DNA of 64,000 nucleotides from ZC4RG25 sp023428365 (GTDB taxonomy: Bacteria; Pseudomonadota; Alphaproteobacteria; Rhizobiales; Hyphomicrobiaceae), in NCBI GenBank assembly GCA_050283925.1, contig JBNOAI010000011.1, positions 192,582-256,581 on the forward strand. The letters are read 5' to 3'. The notes under the pieces are model-generated. The model had not been told where the DNA came from, searched no databases, and was given only the letters and a program-made list of their open reading frames with translations. The position numbers and the translations under genes are program-made. Positions 26,759 to 35,762 of the stretch are shown here, in pieces (position 1 is the first letter of the stretch; each line of letters opens with the position of its first letter).

Positions 26759-27169
26759 CTAATGCGCGGCGTTATCCGTCGGGCGGTCCGCCGACCACAT
26801 CTTCTCGAGGTTGTAGAACTCACGCACCTCGGGACGGAACACATGCACGATGATATCGCCTGCATCGAGCAGCACCCAGTCGCACGCCTCCAGGCCCTCG
26901 ACGCGGACCTTGCTATGGCCGTGTTCCTTAAGGTGATTCCGAACCTGCTCGGCGATGGCACCGACGTGTCTGTCGGAACGACCGGTCGCGACCAGCATGA
27001 AGTCGCCGATGGAGGACCTGCCCCTCAGATCGATCGTTACGATATTCTCGGCTTTGGCTTCATCGAGCCAATGAACGACCTTCGGGAGAAGAGCTTCCGA
27101 GCCCATTCCTTCGGAAACGAGCTCGACTGGAGGCGCACCCCTGCGGGCGCCCTCAAGAGCGGTTTGCAT
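26759..27169 (-). CDS. rsfS: Ribosomal silencing factor
   Basis: A 136-residue member of the RsfS/Iojap family, which binds ribosomal protein L14 and blocks joining of subunits in starvation. Visible motifs: AENIVTIDLRGRSSIGDFMLVATGRSDRHV and GDIIVHVFRPEVREFYNLEKMW. The start at 27169 is plausible; a second ATG at codon 22 would give the shorter common form. It lies between nadD and rlmH, the standard alphaproteobacterial order. Confidence 0.95.
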   Translation of the reverse strand: MQTALEGARRGAPPVELVSEGMGSEALLPKVVHWLDEAKAENIVTIDLRGRSSIGDFMLVATGRSDRHVGAIAEQVRNHLKEHGHSKVRVEGLEACDWVLLDAGDIIVHVFRPEVREFYNLEKMWSADRPTDNAAH

Positions 27170-27360
27170 CGTTTGGTGGGTATCCTTTTCCCATTGATCC
27201 CGTATCGGGGGCCGCCGCGTTCGATCGTGATCCAGTTGGCTTCAAGTAAAAGTCCCTGCGGCAGCGACTCAATTAGCCCGCCTAGGCGAGCGCGTATAGA
27301 ATAAGGTGTTTCAACTCTTGATTTCAACTGGGGCGTCAACGCGTCCCCGCCTGCGTGTTT

Positions 27361-28008
27361 TTAAGGCACCGTCCGCACCGCTGGACGCTTCGCCCGCAGC
27401 GCCGTGGACGACAGTTCGGACAACGGCCCCGTTAACAATGTCCAGGCTGGCGGAGTCATGCTGGGCAGCAGCGGGGCCAATGCCTCCGGCACGTAGGCGG
27501 ACCGGAAGGCTTGAGCCGCCTTGCTCGCCATTGCCCGATGCCGCCATCCCGGCCGATCCACAACTGCAACGGGCATCATGCGCATGATCTCCCGCCACTG
27601 CTGCCAGCGGTGGAAACCGGCCAGGTTATCGGCCCCCATCACCCAGACGAATTTTGCCTCGCGGTAACGCCGGGTCAGGAACGCCAGTGTCGCCGCCGTG
27701 AACGGTGTGCCCAGTTGAGCCTCGAACCCCGTTACCGTGACACGCGGGTCGCTAAGCATTTCGCGGCAGGCAGCGATACGGCTGTCCAGGGAAGGCAGCT
27801 CACCGTTCGATTTCAGCGGATTGCCGGGCGTCACCACCCACCAGAGCTGATCAAGGGCCAGCCGTTTTAACGCCGTCGCGGTGATGAGCACGTGTCCAGC
27901 ATGCGGCGGGTTGAAGGTCCCGCCCATGACACCGATCCGCTGCCCCTGCGACACGGCGGGCGTGCAGATACGGACAGAGCCGAATGAGAGCGCAGCGCTG
28001 CGGCGCAT
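27361..28008 (-). CDS. nadD: Nicotinate-nucleotide adenylyltransferase
   Basis: A nucleotidyltransferase of 215 residues that makes deamido-NAD from nicotinate mononucleotide. The ATP motif is GVMGGTFNPPHAGHVLI and the second motif ELSSTALRAKR. Also WVMGADNLAGFHRWQQWREI, typical of NadD. About 23 residues precede the core, so the start may lie a little downstream. With nadE 16 kb away it serves NAD synthesis. It follows proA with a 31-base gap. Confidence 0.95.
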   Translation of the reverse strand: MRRSAALSFGSVRICTPAVSQGQRIGVMGGTFNPPHAGHVLITATALKRLALDQLWWVVTPGNPLKSNGELPSLDSRIAACREMLSDPRVTVTGFEAQLGTPFTAATLAFLTRRYREAKFVWVMGADNLAGFHRWQQWREIMRMMPVAVVDRPGWRHRAMASKAAQAFRSAYVPEALAPLLPSMTPPAWTLLTGPLSELSSTALRAKRPAVRTVP

Positions 28009-28039
28009 CCCTATGACCTCGCACGCGGCGGAGCGAGCC

Positions 28040-29332
28040 TCATGCCGGCCTCGTCTGGCCAGAGCCGCGCACGACGTATTTGAAGCTGGTCAGCTGCTCG
28101 ACACCGACTGGGCCGCGCGCATGCATCTTGCCGGTGGCGATGCCGATTTCAGCACCGAAGCCAAACTCACCGCCATCGGCGAACTGCGTCGAAGCATTGT
28201 GCAGAACGATGGCGGAATCGACCTGGGCGAGGAACTTCTCCGCCGTCGCCTCGGAAGCCGTAATGATGGAGTCGGTATGCTGCGAGCCGTATTTGGCGAT
28301 ATGCGCGATGGCACCATCGACGCCGTCGACCAGCTTCACCGAGATGATGGCGTCGAGATATTCGGTCGACCAATCGTCTTCGGAGGCTGCTGTTACGCGG
28401 GCATCGACGCGCTCCGCCGTCTCGTCGCCGCGCACTTCGCATCCGGCATCCAGCAGCGCCTTGATCAGATTGGCCAGCACGCCGTCAAGCGCCTCGCGAT
28501 CAACCAGAAGCGTCTCCGTCGCGCCGCATACGCCGGTCCGGCGCAGCTTGGCGTTGAGCACGATCTCGCGCGCCATCGCGAGGTCGGCTTCGCGATCGAC
28601 ATAGGTGTGGCAGATGCCTTCCAGATGCGCGAACACCGGCACGCGCGCCTCATCCTGCACCCGGCCAACGAGGCTCTTGCCGCCGCGCGGCACGATCACG
28701 TCGATGTTTCCGCCGAGCCCCTTCAGCATAAGTCCGACGGCCTCGCGATCCGTCGTCGGCACGAGCTGGATCGCGGCCTCGGGAAGTCTGGCCGCCCGCA
28801 GTCCATCGATCAAGCAGGCATGAATAGCACGGCTGGAATATCGGCTTTCGGACCCAGCACGAAGCACCGCCGCATTTCCTGATTTCAGGCATAGCGCTCC
28901 GGCGTCAGCCGTGACGTTCGGGCGGCTTTCGAAAATGATGCCGATGACGCCGAGCGGCACGCGCACCCGCTCCATGACGAGGCCGTTCGGACGCTGCCAG
29001 TGTGCCAGCACGGTTCCCACCGGATCATCTAGCTTGGCGATATCCTCAAGGCTCGCCGCAATCGCCTCGATGCGCTTCTCGTTCAGGGCCAAGCGATCGA
29101 GGAACGCGCCGGTCGTGCCATTGGCACGCGCCGCTTCTAGATCCTTAGCGTTGGCGGCCAGAATGTCGGCCATCTGCGCGCGAACGGCCGTCGCCGCCTT
29201 GTTCAGCGCCGCGTTTTTAACCTCCGGTGTCACCAGCGCCAACGCACGCGCCGCGGAGCGCGCCGCCACGCCGATCTCCCGCATGATCTCTGCGGTGCCG
29301 TTGGCGTCCAAACTGCGTTCAGGCCGGTTCAT
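28040..29332 (-). CDS. proA: Glutamate-5-semialdehyde dehydrogenase
   Basis: The second enzyme of proline synthesis, which reduces gamma-glutamyl phosphate with NADPH. At 430 residues it has the normal length. Catalytic Cys lies in LRRTGVCGATETLLVD; other family motifs are GVIGIIFESRPNVTADAGALCLKSGNA and IVPRGGKSLV. It begins five bases after the proB stop, forming a proBA operon with obgE. Confidence 0.97.
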   Translation of the reverse strand: MNRPERSLDANGTAEIMREIGVAARSAARALALVTPEVKNAALNKAATAVRAQMADILAANAKDLEAARANGTTGAFLDRLALNEKRIEAIAASLEDIAKLDDPVGTVLAHWQRPNGLVMERVRVPLGVIGIIFESRPNVTADAGALCLKSGNAAVLRAGSESRYSSRAIHACLIDGLRAARLPEAAIQLVPTTDREAVGLMLKGLGGNIDVIVPRGGKSLVGRVQDEARVPVFAHLEGICHTYVDREADLAMAREIVLNAKLRRTGVCGATETLLVDREALDGVLANLIKALLDAGCEVRGDETAERVDARVTAASEDDWSTEYLDAIISVKLVDGVDGAIAHIAKYGSQHTDSIITASEATAEKFLAQVDSAIVLHNASTQFADGGEFGFGAEIGIATGKMHARGPVGVEQLTSFKYVVRGSGQTRPA

Positions 29333-29337
29333 AACGG

Positions 29338-30501
29338 CTACTTCCGGTTCAGGACCATATCGTCGCGATGGATCAGCTCGCTGCGTCCCTCGTGCCCGAG
29401 GATTTCGCTGATCTCATGGCTTTTGCGACCGATGATACGCTCTGCATCTTTACACGCATAGGCAATCAGACCGCGGCCAAGTTCATAGCCAGAGATACTA
29501 CGGATAATAACCGCGTCACCCCGATCGAACTGGCCGGACACGCGCGTCACGCCAGCAGGCAGCAGACTTTTCCCGGCGAGCAGCGCTTTCTCGGCACCCG
29601 CGTCGATTTCCACGCTGCCGCGCGGTTCGAGCTGTCCGGCGATCCAACGCTTCTTGGCCGTTACCGGATCGGATGGCGCCAGGAACCACGTGCACGGACA
29701 GCCTTCACTCAGCGCGCGTAACGGATGAAAAACTTTTCCGGATGCGATCACCATGTCGGTGCCGGCAGCGAGCGCGATGCGCCCGGCCTCGACCTTGGTT
29801 TTCATGCCGCCACGTGACAATTCCGTACCCGCATCACCGGCCATGGCTTCGATCTCGGGCGTGATATCGCGGACGATATCGAGACGGCGCGCATCCGGAT
29901 TGCTGCCGGGCGGGCTGGTGTAGAGACCGTCGATGTCCGACAGCAGCACAAGGCAATCGGCGCTGATCATGCTGGCGACCCGCGCCGACAAACGATCGTT
30001 GTCGCCGTAGCGGATTTCGCTGGTCGCCACCGTGTCGTTCTCATTCACGACCGGAATGGCCTTATGCGCGAGCAGCGTATCGATCGTATGCCGCGCATTG
30101 AGATAGCGGCGGCGTTGTTCCGTATCGCCCAGCGTGAGCAGCACTTGCGCGGTCATCAGCCCACGGGCGCGAAACAGCTCCTGATAGGAATGGCCGAGCG
30201 TGATCTGCCCGACAGCAGCGGCGGCCTGCGACTGCTCAAGTTGCAGCGGCCCGCGCGGCAGCTTCATGATGTGACGGCCGAGCGCAATTGCCCCCGACGA
30301 CACCAGCACCACCTCGCGGCCTTCGCGAGCCAGCGCGGCGACATCATCCGCCAGCGAATTGAGCCACGTCGATTTGATGCTGCCGGTCTCGCGATCGACC
30401 AGCAGCGCCGAGCCGATTTTGACGACGATGCGCCGTGCTGAGGCCCACGCGGCAGCACCTTCTTCCTGTCGTCCGTCAGCTTCTGCTACGGCGACAGTCA
30501 T
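29338..30501 (-). CDS. proB: Glutamate 5-kinase
   Basis: Phosphorylates glutamate in the first step of proline synthesis. At 387 residues it includes the amino acid kinase domain (RRIVVKIGSALLVD, VVNENDTVATSEIRYGDNDRLSA, SRGGMKTKVEAG) and a C-terminal PUA domain (RGDAVIIRSISGYELGRGLIAY). It is normally inhibited by proline. The start codon overlaps the obgE stop as ATGA. Confidence 0.97.
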   Translation of the reverse strand: MTVAVAEADGRQEEGAAAWASARRIVVKIGSALLVDRETGSIKSTWLNSLADDVAALAREGREVVLVSSGAIALGRHIMKLPRGPLQLEQSQAAAAVGQITLGHSYQELFRARGLMTAQVLLTLGDTEQRRRYLNARHTIDTLLAHKAIPVVNENDTVATSEIRYGDNDRLSARVASMISADCLVLLSDIDGLYTSPPGSNPDARRLDIVRDITPEIEAMAGDAGTELSRGGMKTKVEAGRIALAAGTDMVIASGKVFHPLRALSEGCPCTWFLAPSDPVTAKKRWIAGQLEPRGSVEIDAGAEKALLAGKSLLPAGVTRVSGQFDRGDAVIIRSISGYELGRGLIAYACKDAERIIGRKSHEISEILGHEGRSELIHRDDMVLNRK

Positions 30502-31541
30502 GGCTGCCAGCCCTCATCGTCGGCGGCAACGGCTTCGGCGTGTTCCTCCTGCCGCGACCGCGCAATCACCTTGGCCAGCGCGTACATCACATCATCAACG
30601 CCCATGCGCGCAACGGACGACAACAGCATCGGCTTTTTGCGTGCAGCCTTGCGCAATTCTTCGGCGCGGGCCTCCAGCGTCTCAGGATCGAGCGCATCGC
30701 ACTTGGTCAGCGCGACGATCTCCTTCTTGTCTTCCAGACCTTCCGCGTAAGCTTTCAGCTCGCGCCTTACGGTGCGATAGGCCTCGCCAACGTCCTCCTG
30801 CGTACCATCGACGAGATGCAGCAGAACGCGGCAACGTTCGACATGACCGAGGAAGCGCGTACCGAGGCCCGCCCCCTCATGAGCGCCCTCAATCAGCCCA
30901 GGGATATCGGCCAGCACGAAATCGACATCGCCTGCGCGAACCACGCCGAGGTTCGGATGCAATGTCGTGAAGGGGTAATCGGCGATCTTCGGCTTGGCCG
31001 CGCTGATGGCTGCCAGGAACGTCGATTTACCTGCATTGGGCAACCCGATGATGCCCGCGTCCGCAATCAGTTTCAGCCGCAGCCAGATCGTCAGCTCCTG
31101 CCCCGGCAGGCCCGGATTGGACCGGCGCGGCGCCTGATTGGTCGAGGTTTTGAAATGGGCGTTGCCGAACCCGCCGTTGCCACCGCGAGCGATGATCACG
31201 CGCTGACCGGGCTCGGTCAGATCGGCAATCAGCGTCTCCTGATCTTCCGCCAGAATTTCCGTGCCCGGCGGCACCTTGATGATGCAGTCGTCGCCCTTCG
31301 ATCCGGAGCGGTTCTTGCCCATGCCGCCCTGGCCGTTCTTAGCCTTGAAATGCTGCTGATACCGGTAGTCGATCAGCGTGTTGAGATTGTCGACGCAGAC
31401 CGCCCAGACGTCGCCGCCCTTGCCGCCGTCGCCGCCATCAGGGCCACCGTACTCGATGAACTTTTCACGTCGGAAGCTCAGCGAGCCGGGCCCGCCGTCA
31501 CCGGATTTTATGTAGATTTTCGCTTGATCGAGAAATTTCAT
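30498..31541 (-). CDS. obgE: GTPase ObgE/CgtA
   Basis: A 347-residue GTPase involved in large-subunit assembly and stress response. It has the glycine-rich Obg fold (GGPGSLSFRREKFIEYGGPDGG, GGNGGFGN) and G motifs G1 GLPNAGKST, G3 DIPGL and G4 LTKCD. It overlaps proB and the upstream acetyltransferase gene by 4 bases each (ATGA), so translation is probably coupled. Confidence 0.97.
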   Translation of the reverse strand: MKFLDQAKIYIKSGDGGPGSLSFRREKFIEYGGPDGGDGGKGGDVWAVCVDNLNTLIDYRYQQHFKAKNGQGGMGKNRSGSKGDDCIIKVPPGTEILAEDQETLIADLTEPGQRVIIARGGNGGFGNAHFKTSTNQAPRRSNPGLPGQELTIWLRLKLIADAGIIGLPNAGKSTFLAAISAAKPKIADYPFTTLHPNLGVVRAGDVDFVLADIPGLIEGAHEGAGLGTRFLGHVERCRVLLHLVDGTQEDVGEAYRTVRRELKAYAEGLEDKKEIVALTKCDALDPETLEARAEELRKAARKKPMLLSSVARMGVDDVMYALAKVIARSRQEEHAEAVAADDEGWQP

Positions 31542-32056
31542 GACGCCTTGGCCTCAGCTAAGGAGGCGTTGCGCAACCGCTCGTAGCGCAGCGTCTCAAC
31601 GTTGGCCTGACGCGCCTCGCACCAGACCTGATCCACCCCGATGTAGCGAAAGCCCAACTTGGCGATCACCTTGGCAGAGGCGGGATTATCGTGGAAGTGA
31701 CCGCACGTCACCCGATCAAAGCCCATTTTCGTAAAGCAATGGTCGATGAGCGCGCCTGCGGCCTCCGTCGCGAAGCCGCGTCCCCACCACGGCTTGCCGA
31801 GCCAATAGCCAATTTCGGCCGACCCAGCGCCGTCCGGCATGAACCCGCAAACCCCGATCAACGAGAAACGATGGCTGATGCCAAGCACGCACTCGCCCTC
31901 GTCCAGCCCCGTGATCCACTCCTGTGCCAGATCGACGGAATAGGGATATGGAATGCGGCCTGTCATGCGCGCGACATCCCAGTCGCCCGCGAGCACGGCG
32001 ATGCGCTTGGCGTCGCGGGACGCCAGAGGGCGCAGTTTGAGCCGTTTCGTTCTCAT
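31538..32056 (-). CDS. GNAT-family N-acetyltransferase (RimJ/RimL-like)
   Basis: A 172-residue acetyltransferase beginning RTKRLKLRPLASRDAKRI, with the acetyl-CoA motif AEIGYWLGKPWWGRGFATEAAGALID and ANVETLRYERLR end, as in RimJ/RimL-type enzymes. The frame is open to 32110, but that start would sit inside the rpmA terminator hairpin, so ATG 32056 is preferred. It lies between rpmA and obgE, a usual position in Hyphomicrobiales. It may modify a ribosomal protein or a small molecule; the target is unknown. Confidence 0.88.
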   Translation of the reverse strand: MRTKRLKLRPLASRDAKRIAVLAGDWDVARMTGRIPYPYSVDLAQEWITGLDEGECVLGISHRFSLIGVCGFMPDGAGSAEIGYWLGKPWWGRGFATEAAGALIDHCFTKMGFDRVTCGHFHDNPASAKVIAKLGFRYIGVDQVWCEARQANVETLRYERLRNASLAEAKAS

Positions 32057-32085
32057 CAGAGCGACCGGATGCAGGGGCCAGATAC

Positions 32086-32116
32086 AAAAAACGGGGAGAT
32101 GGCTTGCCATCCCCCC
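32086..32116 (-). terminator. Rho-independent terminator after rpmA
   Basis: On the minus strand an 11-bp stem (GGGGGGATGGC pairing with GCCATCTCCCC through one G-U pair, 32093-32116) is followed by a run of six T (32091-32086). This is the cleanest intrinsic terminator in the window. It stands 40 bases after the rpmA stop and 30 bases before the acetyltransferase ATG. Confidence 0.9.
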
Positions 32117-32155
32117 TTGTTCGATGCCGTTGGATGGCGCGGGACGCGCCCGCTA

Positions 32156-32428
32156 TTACTCGGCGGCTTCGAGCTTCGACGGTCGCACGGACACGTAAAT
32201 GCGTCCCTTGGTCTTCGTCTTGAACTCGACCGTGCCTTCGGTCACGGCGAACAGCGTGTGGTCAACGCCCATGCCGACGTTGGCGCCGGGGTGCCACTGC
32301 GTGCCGCGCTGGCGCACGAGGATGTTGCCCGAAACGACGTTTTCGCCGCCGAACTTCTTCACGCCGAGGCGCTTGGAATGTGAATCGCGGCCGTTACGCG
32401 ACGAGCCGCCTGCCTTTTTATGAGCCAT
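32156..32428 (-). CDS. rpmA: 50S ribosomal protein L27
   Basis: A 90-residue ribosomal protein. The N-terminus AHKKAGGSSRNGRDSHSKRLG is diagnostic; it reaches the peptidyl transferase centre. An AAGGAA ribosome site precedes the ATG. It follows rplU with a 31-base gap. Confidence 0.98.
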   Translation of the reverse strand: MAHKKAGGSSRNGRDSHSKRLGVKKFGGENVVSGNILVRQRGTQWHPGANVGMGVDHTLFAVTEGTVEFKTKTKGRIYVSVRPSKLEAAE

Positions 32429-32459
32429 GTCTGGTTCCTTCCGGTCGGGTCGGCTGCGC

Positions 32460-32771
32460 TCAGGCGCCGATGATATTGGTGATGCGGACCATGGTCAGGT
32501 CCTGGCGATGGCCCTTCTTCCGCCGTGAGTTCTTGCGGCGGCGCTTCTTGAACGCGATGAGCTTCGGGCCGCGGGTCTGCTTCACGAGCTCCGCCGTGAC
32601 CTTGGCTCCCGATACCAGCGGCGTGCCGATCTTCGGCGAATCGCCACCGATCATAAGCACTTCGGTGAATTCCACCTGACCGCCAGCCTCACCCTCGAGC
32701 TTCTCGATGGTCAGGACATCGTCTGTGGCGACGCGGTATTGCTTGCCGCCTGTCTTAATGACTGCGAACAT
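32460..32771 (-). CDS. rplU: 50S ribosomal protein L21
   Basis: A 103-residue protein starting MFAVIKTGGKQYRVATDDVL, the L21 start, and ending with the basic KRRRKNSRRKKGHRQ region. The frame opens 24 codons further upstream, but ATG 32771 has a strong AAGGAAAG site and matches the family start. It is the first gene of the rplU-rpmA unit. The 272-base gap upstream, toward the Ntn hydrolase gene, should hold its promoter. Confidence 0.98.
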   Translation of the reverse strand: MFAVIKTGGKQYRVATDDVLTIEKLEGEAGGQVEFTEVLMIGGDSPKIGTPLVSGAKVTAELVKQTRGPKLIAFKKRRRKNSRRKKGHRQDLTMVRITNIIGA

Positions 32772-33043
32772 TCTCTTTCCTTCGTTCTGTCCCACGCCCT
32801 GTGGCGCCACGAGAATATCTCGCGGACTTGATAACTCGCTCACCTGACCTTGAAATCAAGGCCTTAGGGAACAGGTCTACCGGGGTCAGCCGGCGAAGTG
32901 CCTCGGGCAGCGCCTCTTGCGCGTCGGCATGATGCCAACGCGTGCGGGCGCAATATCGTTGAGGAGGACCGCCAAGTCAATGCTCGGGCTTGCCGAATGC
33001 CACCCGATCTGCGACTGCCGCACCTCAGGAGGCTAGATTCACC

Positions 33044-34075
33044 ATGGTTGCAGACGCAGCACATCATACTCCAGGGATCAGGCCGCTGCCAACGATCCCC
33101 GTGCTTGAGGTCGGTGCCGATTTTCCCATGGCCACTTTGCGCGCCGACGAGCCGCGTGCTCACGCCCTGCTCGATCAGGCCACACAGGGCATTCCACGAG
33201 CGGCTTTGCAGGCCGCCGATGCGGTTTCCCGGCGCTGGCTCATCAAATCCCGCAACAGTCACCTCCCCGAAATCGACGACATCGCTGCCCGTCTCGACCG
33301 CCCTGGCGCCTACTTCCTGTCTGTGAATTACGAATGGGGCTGCACCGTAGGGGTGAAACCTTGCCCCGATCGCCAGACCGCGCGGCTGGTACGGGTTCTC
33401 GACTGGCGCACGCCCGGTCTCGGCCGCAATATCATGGCAGCCACGGTCAACAGCGCAGCCGGCCGGTTTCTGACCCTGACATGGCCCGGCTATACCGGTG
33501 TATTGCAGGGAATGGCTCCGGGGCGTTTCTCAGCCGCTCTGAACCAGGCCCCGATGCGCAAATCCGCCGGGGGATTTCTGCCCATCGATTGGGCCATTAA
33601 TCGTATTCGCGTCTGGCGTATGCCCTATCCAACGCCCGCACATCTGCTCCGGACAGTGTTCGAGACGTGCCGCAGCTTCGCCGACGCCAAACGCGTGTTG
33701 ATGGATCACCCGATCGCCAGCCCGGGCATCTATAGCCTCGCGGGCCTGACGTCCGATGAAACGTGTGTCATCGAACGCACCGAGACGAAGGCACATCTTC
33801 ATGAGGGACCGAGCGTTGCCGCCAATCACTGGCAAGCGGCAGGATGGACTGGTCACCCGCGCGGCAAGGACAGCGCTGGCCGTGCGCGCCTGATGCACAC
33901 GATCCCCAGCGCGCTCGATCTCGATTTCTCGTGGGTGAAGCCGCCGATCCTCAACGAGCGCACGCGACTGGCGATGGTTGCGGATGCGTCGTCCGGCCAT
34001 GTCGTGGCCCAAGGCTTCGAAGCTGACGGCCCGGCGACACTGCCATTGGAACTCAAGCTTCAGGCTGCTTCTTGA
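33044..34075 (+). CDS. Acid ceramidase/NAAA-like Ntn hydrolase (linear amide C-N hydrolase)
   Basis: A 343-residue protein. NYEWGCTVGVKPC (Cys100 as candidate nucleophile), LVRVLDWRTPGLGRNI, TLTWPGYTGVLQGMAPGRFSAALNQAP and VAANHWQ follow the order of motifs in acid ceramidase and N-acylethanolamine acid amidase, where autocleavage exposes the Cys. No signal peptide is visible, so it would be cytoplasmic unless processed otherwise. ATG 33044 lies 11 bases after AGGAGG; the frame is open to 32990. It may cleave N-acyl amides such as fatty acid amides; this is inference. It is followed by AMP nucleosidase on the same strand. Confidence 0.75.
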   Translation: MVADAAHHTPGIRPLPTIPVLEVGADFPMATLRADEPRAHALLDQATQGIPRAALQAADAVSRRWLIKSRNSHLPEIDDIAARLDRPGAYFLSVNYEWGCTVGVKPCPDRQTARLVRVLDWRTPGLGRNIMAATVNSAAGRFLTLTWPGYTGVLQGMAPGRFSAALNQAPMRKSAGGFLPIDWAINRIRVWRMPYPTPAHLLRTVFETCRSFADAKRVLMDHPIASPGIYSLAGLTSDETCVIERTETKAHLHEGPSVAANHWQAAGWTGHPRGKDSAGRARLMHTIPSALDLDFSWVKPPILNERTRLAMVADASSGHVVAQGFEADGPATLPLELKLQAAS

Positions 34076-34151
34076 TTGTGGTTCTGGCCGGGACAAGCGG
34101 GCGGCTTCCGGTTACTTTACTTGAGATGCCAGCAAAGGATTGACCGGAAGC

Positions 34152-35612
34152 ATGGCGAAGAACCCGGCGACATCGTTATCGCCCGAAGCCGCCATTGAGC
34201 GGCTCGAAACGCTTTACGCCAATGCCAGCACGGCACTCACCAGCGCACTGGATCGCTTTCTGACCACCCAGGTGCCGCCGACAGCCGAGGAACGCGCTGC
34301 TTTCCGCTATCCGCTTCTTCGGGTCACGCATCGTGGAGATGTCGAGTCGCCGTCAACACGCAGAGCCTTTGCAAAATTTCAGCGTCCGGGGGTTTACGCG
34401 ACAACCATCACTCATCCCCGCCACTTCCGTGGTTATCTGCTGGAACAGCTCAAACCTCTCGCGTCCGAATACGGGGCGCAGATCGAAGTGGCCGTCAGTA
34501 GCCAGCAGATCCCCTACCCTTATGTTCTCGAACGAACCGACGAAGTGGCCAAGGCAGGCGTCACGGCCATCGAACTGGCCCGCCACTTCCCGACACCACG
34601 GCTGTCTCTGGTCGGCGACGAGATCGCGGACGGCGAGTGGGACGTGCCGCCGGGCGAGCCGCGGCCGTTGTCCCTGTTCGATGCTGTACGCGTGGATTAT
34701 TCGTTGCGCCGTCTCGTGCATTACACCGGTAGCGATTGGCGCAACGTCCAGCACTGGATCCTGCTCACCAACTATCACCGCTATGTCGACCAGTTCGTAC
34801 AGTGGGCTGTCGAACAGCTCGACGGCGGGCCGTTCGAAAAACTGGTGCTGCCGGGAGGATCGGAGATCAAGCGCGGTCAGTCCCAGGATGAAGCCGCCCT
34901 CCTTGTGGCCGCAAGCCCGTGGCACCGCTTTCAGATGCCCGCGTACCACCTAGTTGCCCCGAATGGCGAAGGCGTCACGCTGGTGAACATTGGCGTCGGC
35001 CCGTCGAACGCGAAGAACATCACCGATCACCTCGCGGTGCTGCGGCCGAACTGTTGGCTGATGGTCGGTCATTGCGGCGGCCTGCGTCAGTCGCAGCACA
35101 TCGGTGACTACGTGCTTGCCCATGCCTATCTGCGCCAGGATCACATCCTCGACTCGCTGGTGCCGCCGGAAATTCCGATCCCAGCACTCGCGGAGGTTCA
35201 GGTCGCATTGCAGGATGCTGCCGCTCTTGTGACCGGCGAAACCGGCGATGTATTGAAGGAGCGGCTGCGCACCGGAACGGTTCTCACCAACGACGACCGC
35301 AATTGGGAACTGCGATATACGCAGGAGCGCAAGCGCATCAATCTCTCGCGCGCGATCGCCGTCGACATGGAAAGCGGTACGATCGCCGCCAACGGTTATC
35401 GCCTGCGGGTGCCCTACGGCACGCTGCTATGCGTCTCAGACAAGCCGTTGCACGGAGAAATCAAACTGCCCGGCGCCGCGAACGCCTTCTACGAACGCGC
35501 CGTCGCGCAGCATTTGCAGATCGGCTTGACGGCACTCGATCTGCTCCGACAACGCCGGGATACGTTGCATTCCCGCAAGCTGCGCTCATTCGACGAGCCG
35601 CCGTTCAGGTAA
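34152..35612 (+). CDS. amn: AMP nucleosidase
   Basis: Hydrolyses AMP to adenine and ribose 5-phosphate. At 486 residues it has the N-terminal regulatory AMN domain (FAKFQRPGVYATTITHPRHFRGYL) and the C-terminal phosphorylase-like domain (NIGVGPSNAKNITDHLAVLRP, VGHCGGLR, AVDMESGTIAANGYRLRVPYGTLLCVSDKPLHGE). The ATG at 34152 lies five codons into a frame opened by TTG 34140. It starts 76 bases after the Ntn hydrolase gene. Confidence 0.95.
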   Translation: MAKNPATSLSPEAAIERLETLYANASTALTSALDRFLTTQVPPTAEERAAFRYPLLRVTHRGDVESPSTRRAFAKFQRPGVYATTITHPRHFRGYLLEQLKPLASEYGAQIEVAVSSQQIPYPYVLERTDEVAKAGVTAIELARHFPTPRLSLVGDEIADGEWDVPPGEPRPLSLFDAVRVDYSLRRLVHYTGSDWRNVQHWILLTNYHRYVDQFVQWAVEQLDGGPFEKLVLPGGSEIKRGQSQDEAALLVAASPWHRFQMPAYHLVAPNGEGVTLVNIGVGPSNAKNITDHLAVLRPNCWLMVGHCGGLRQSQHIGDYVLAHAYLRQDHILDSLVPPEIPIPALAEVQVALQDAAALVTGETGDVLKERLRTGTVLTNDDRNWELRYTQERKRINLSRAIAVDMESGTIAANGYRLRVPYGTLLCVSDKPLHGEIKLPGAANAFYERAVAQHLQIGLTALDLLRQRRDTLHSRKLRSFDEPPFR

Positions 35613-35657
35613 GCGACAGAAACGCTGTTCTAACGTCTGCGCCAGTCACCAGAGCGA

Positions 35658-35675
35658 CTGTTCCGCTTGGAACAG
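35658..35675 (+). terminator. Small stem-loop after amn
   Basis: CTGTTCC at 35658-35664 and GGAACAG at 35669-35675 form a perfect 7-bp stem with GCTT loop, 46 bases after the amn stop. No T run follows. It could be a weak terminator or part of the leader of the FecR-domain gene. Confidence 0.35.
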
Positions 35676-35762
35676 CGAAACTTCGAACAGCTCGTTATCA
35701 CCCAATGCAACGTGGGCGCCCCTTTGCGGGAACACCGCTCACGACCTTGTTTGGCTGAACGG

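Noticed and set aside
32844..33043. Possible tRNA gene upstream of rplU
   Set aside because: I looked for a cloverleaf and TPsiC-arm (GGTTCRANYCC) since tRNAs are often near rplU, but no acceptor or T-arm pairing could be built.
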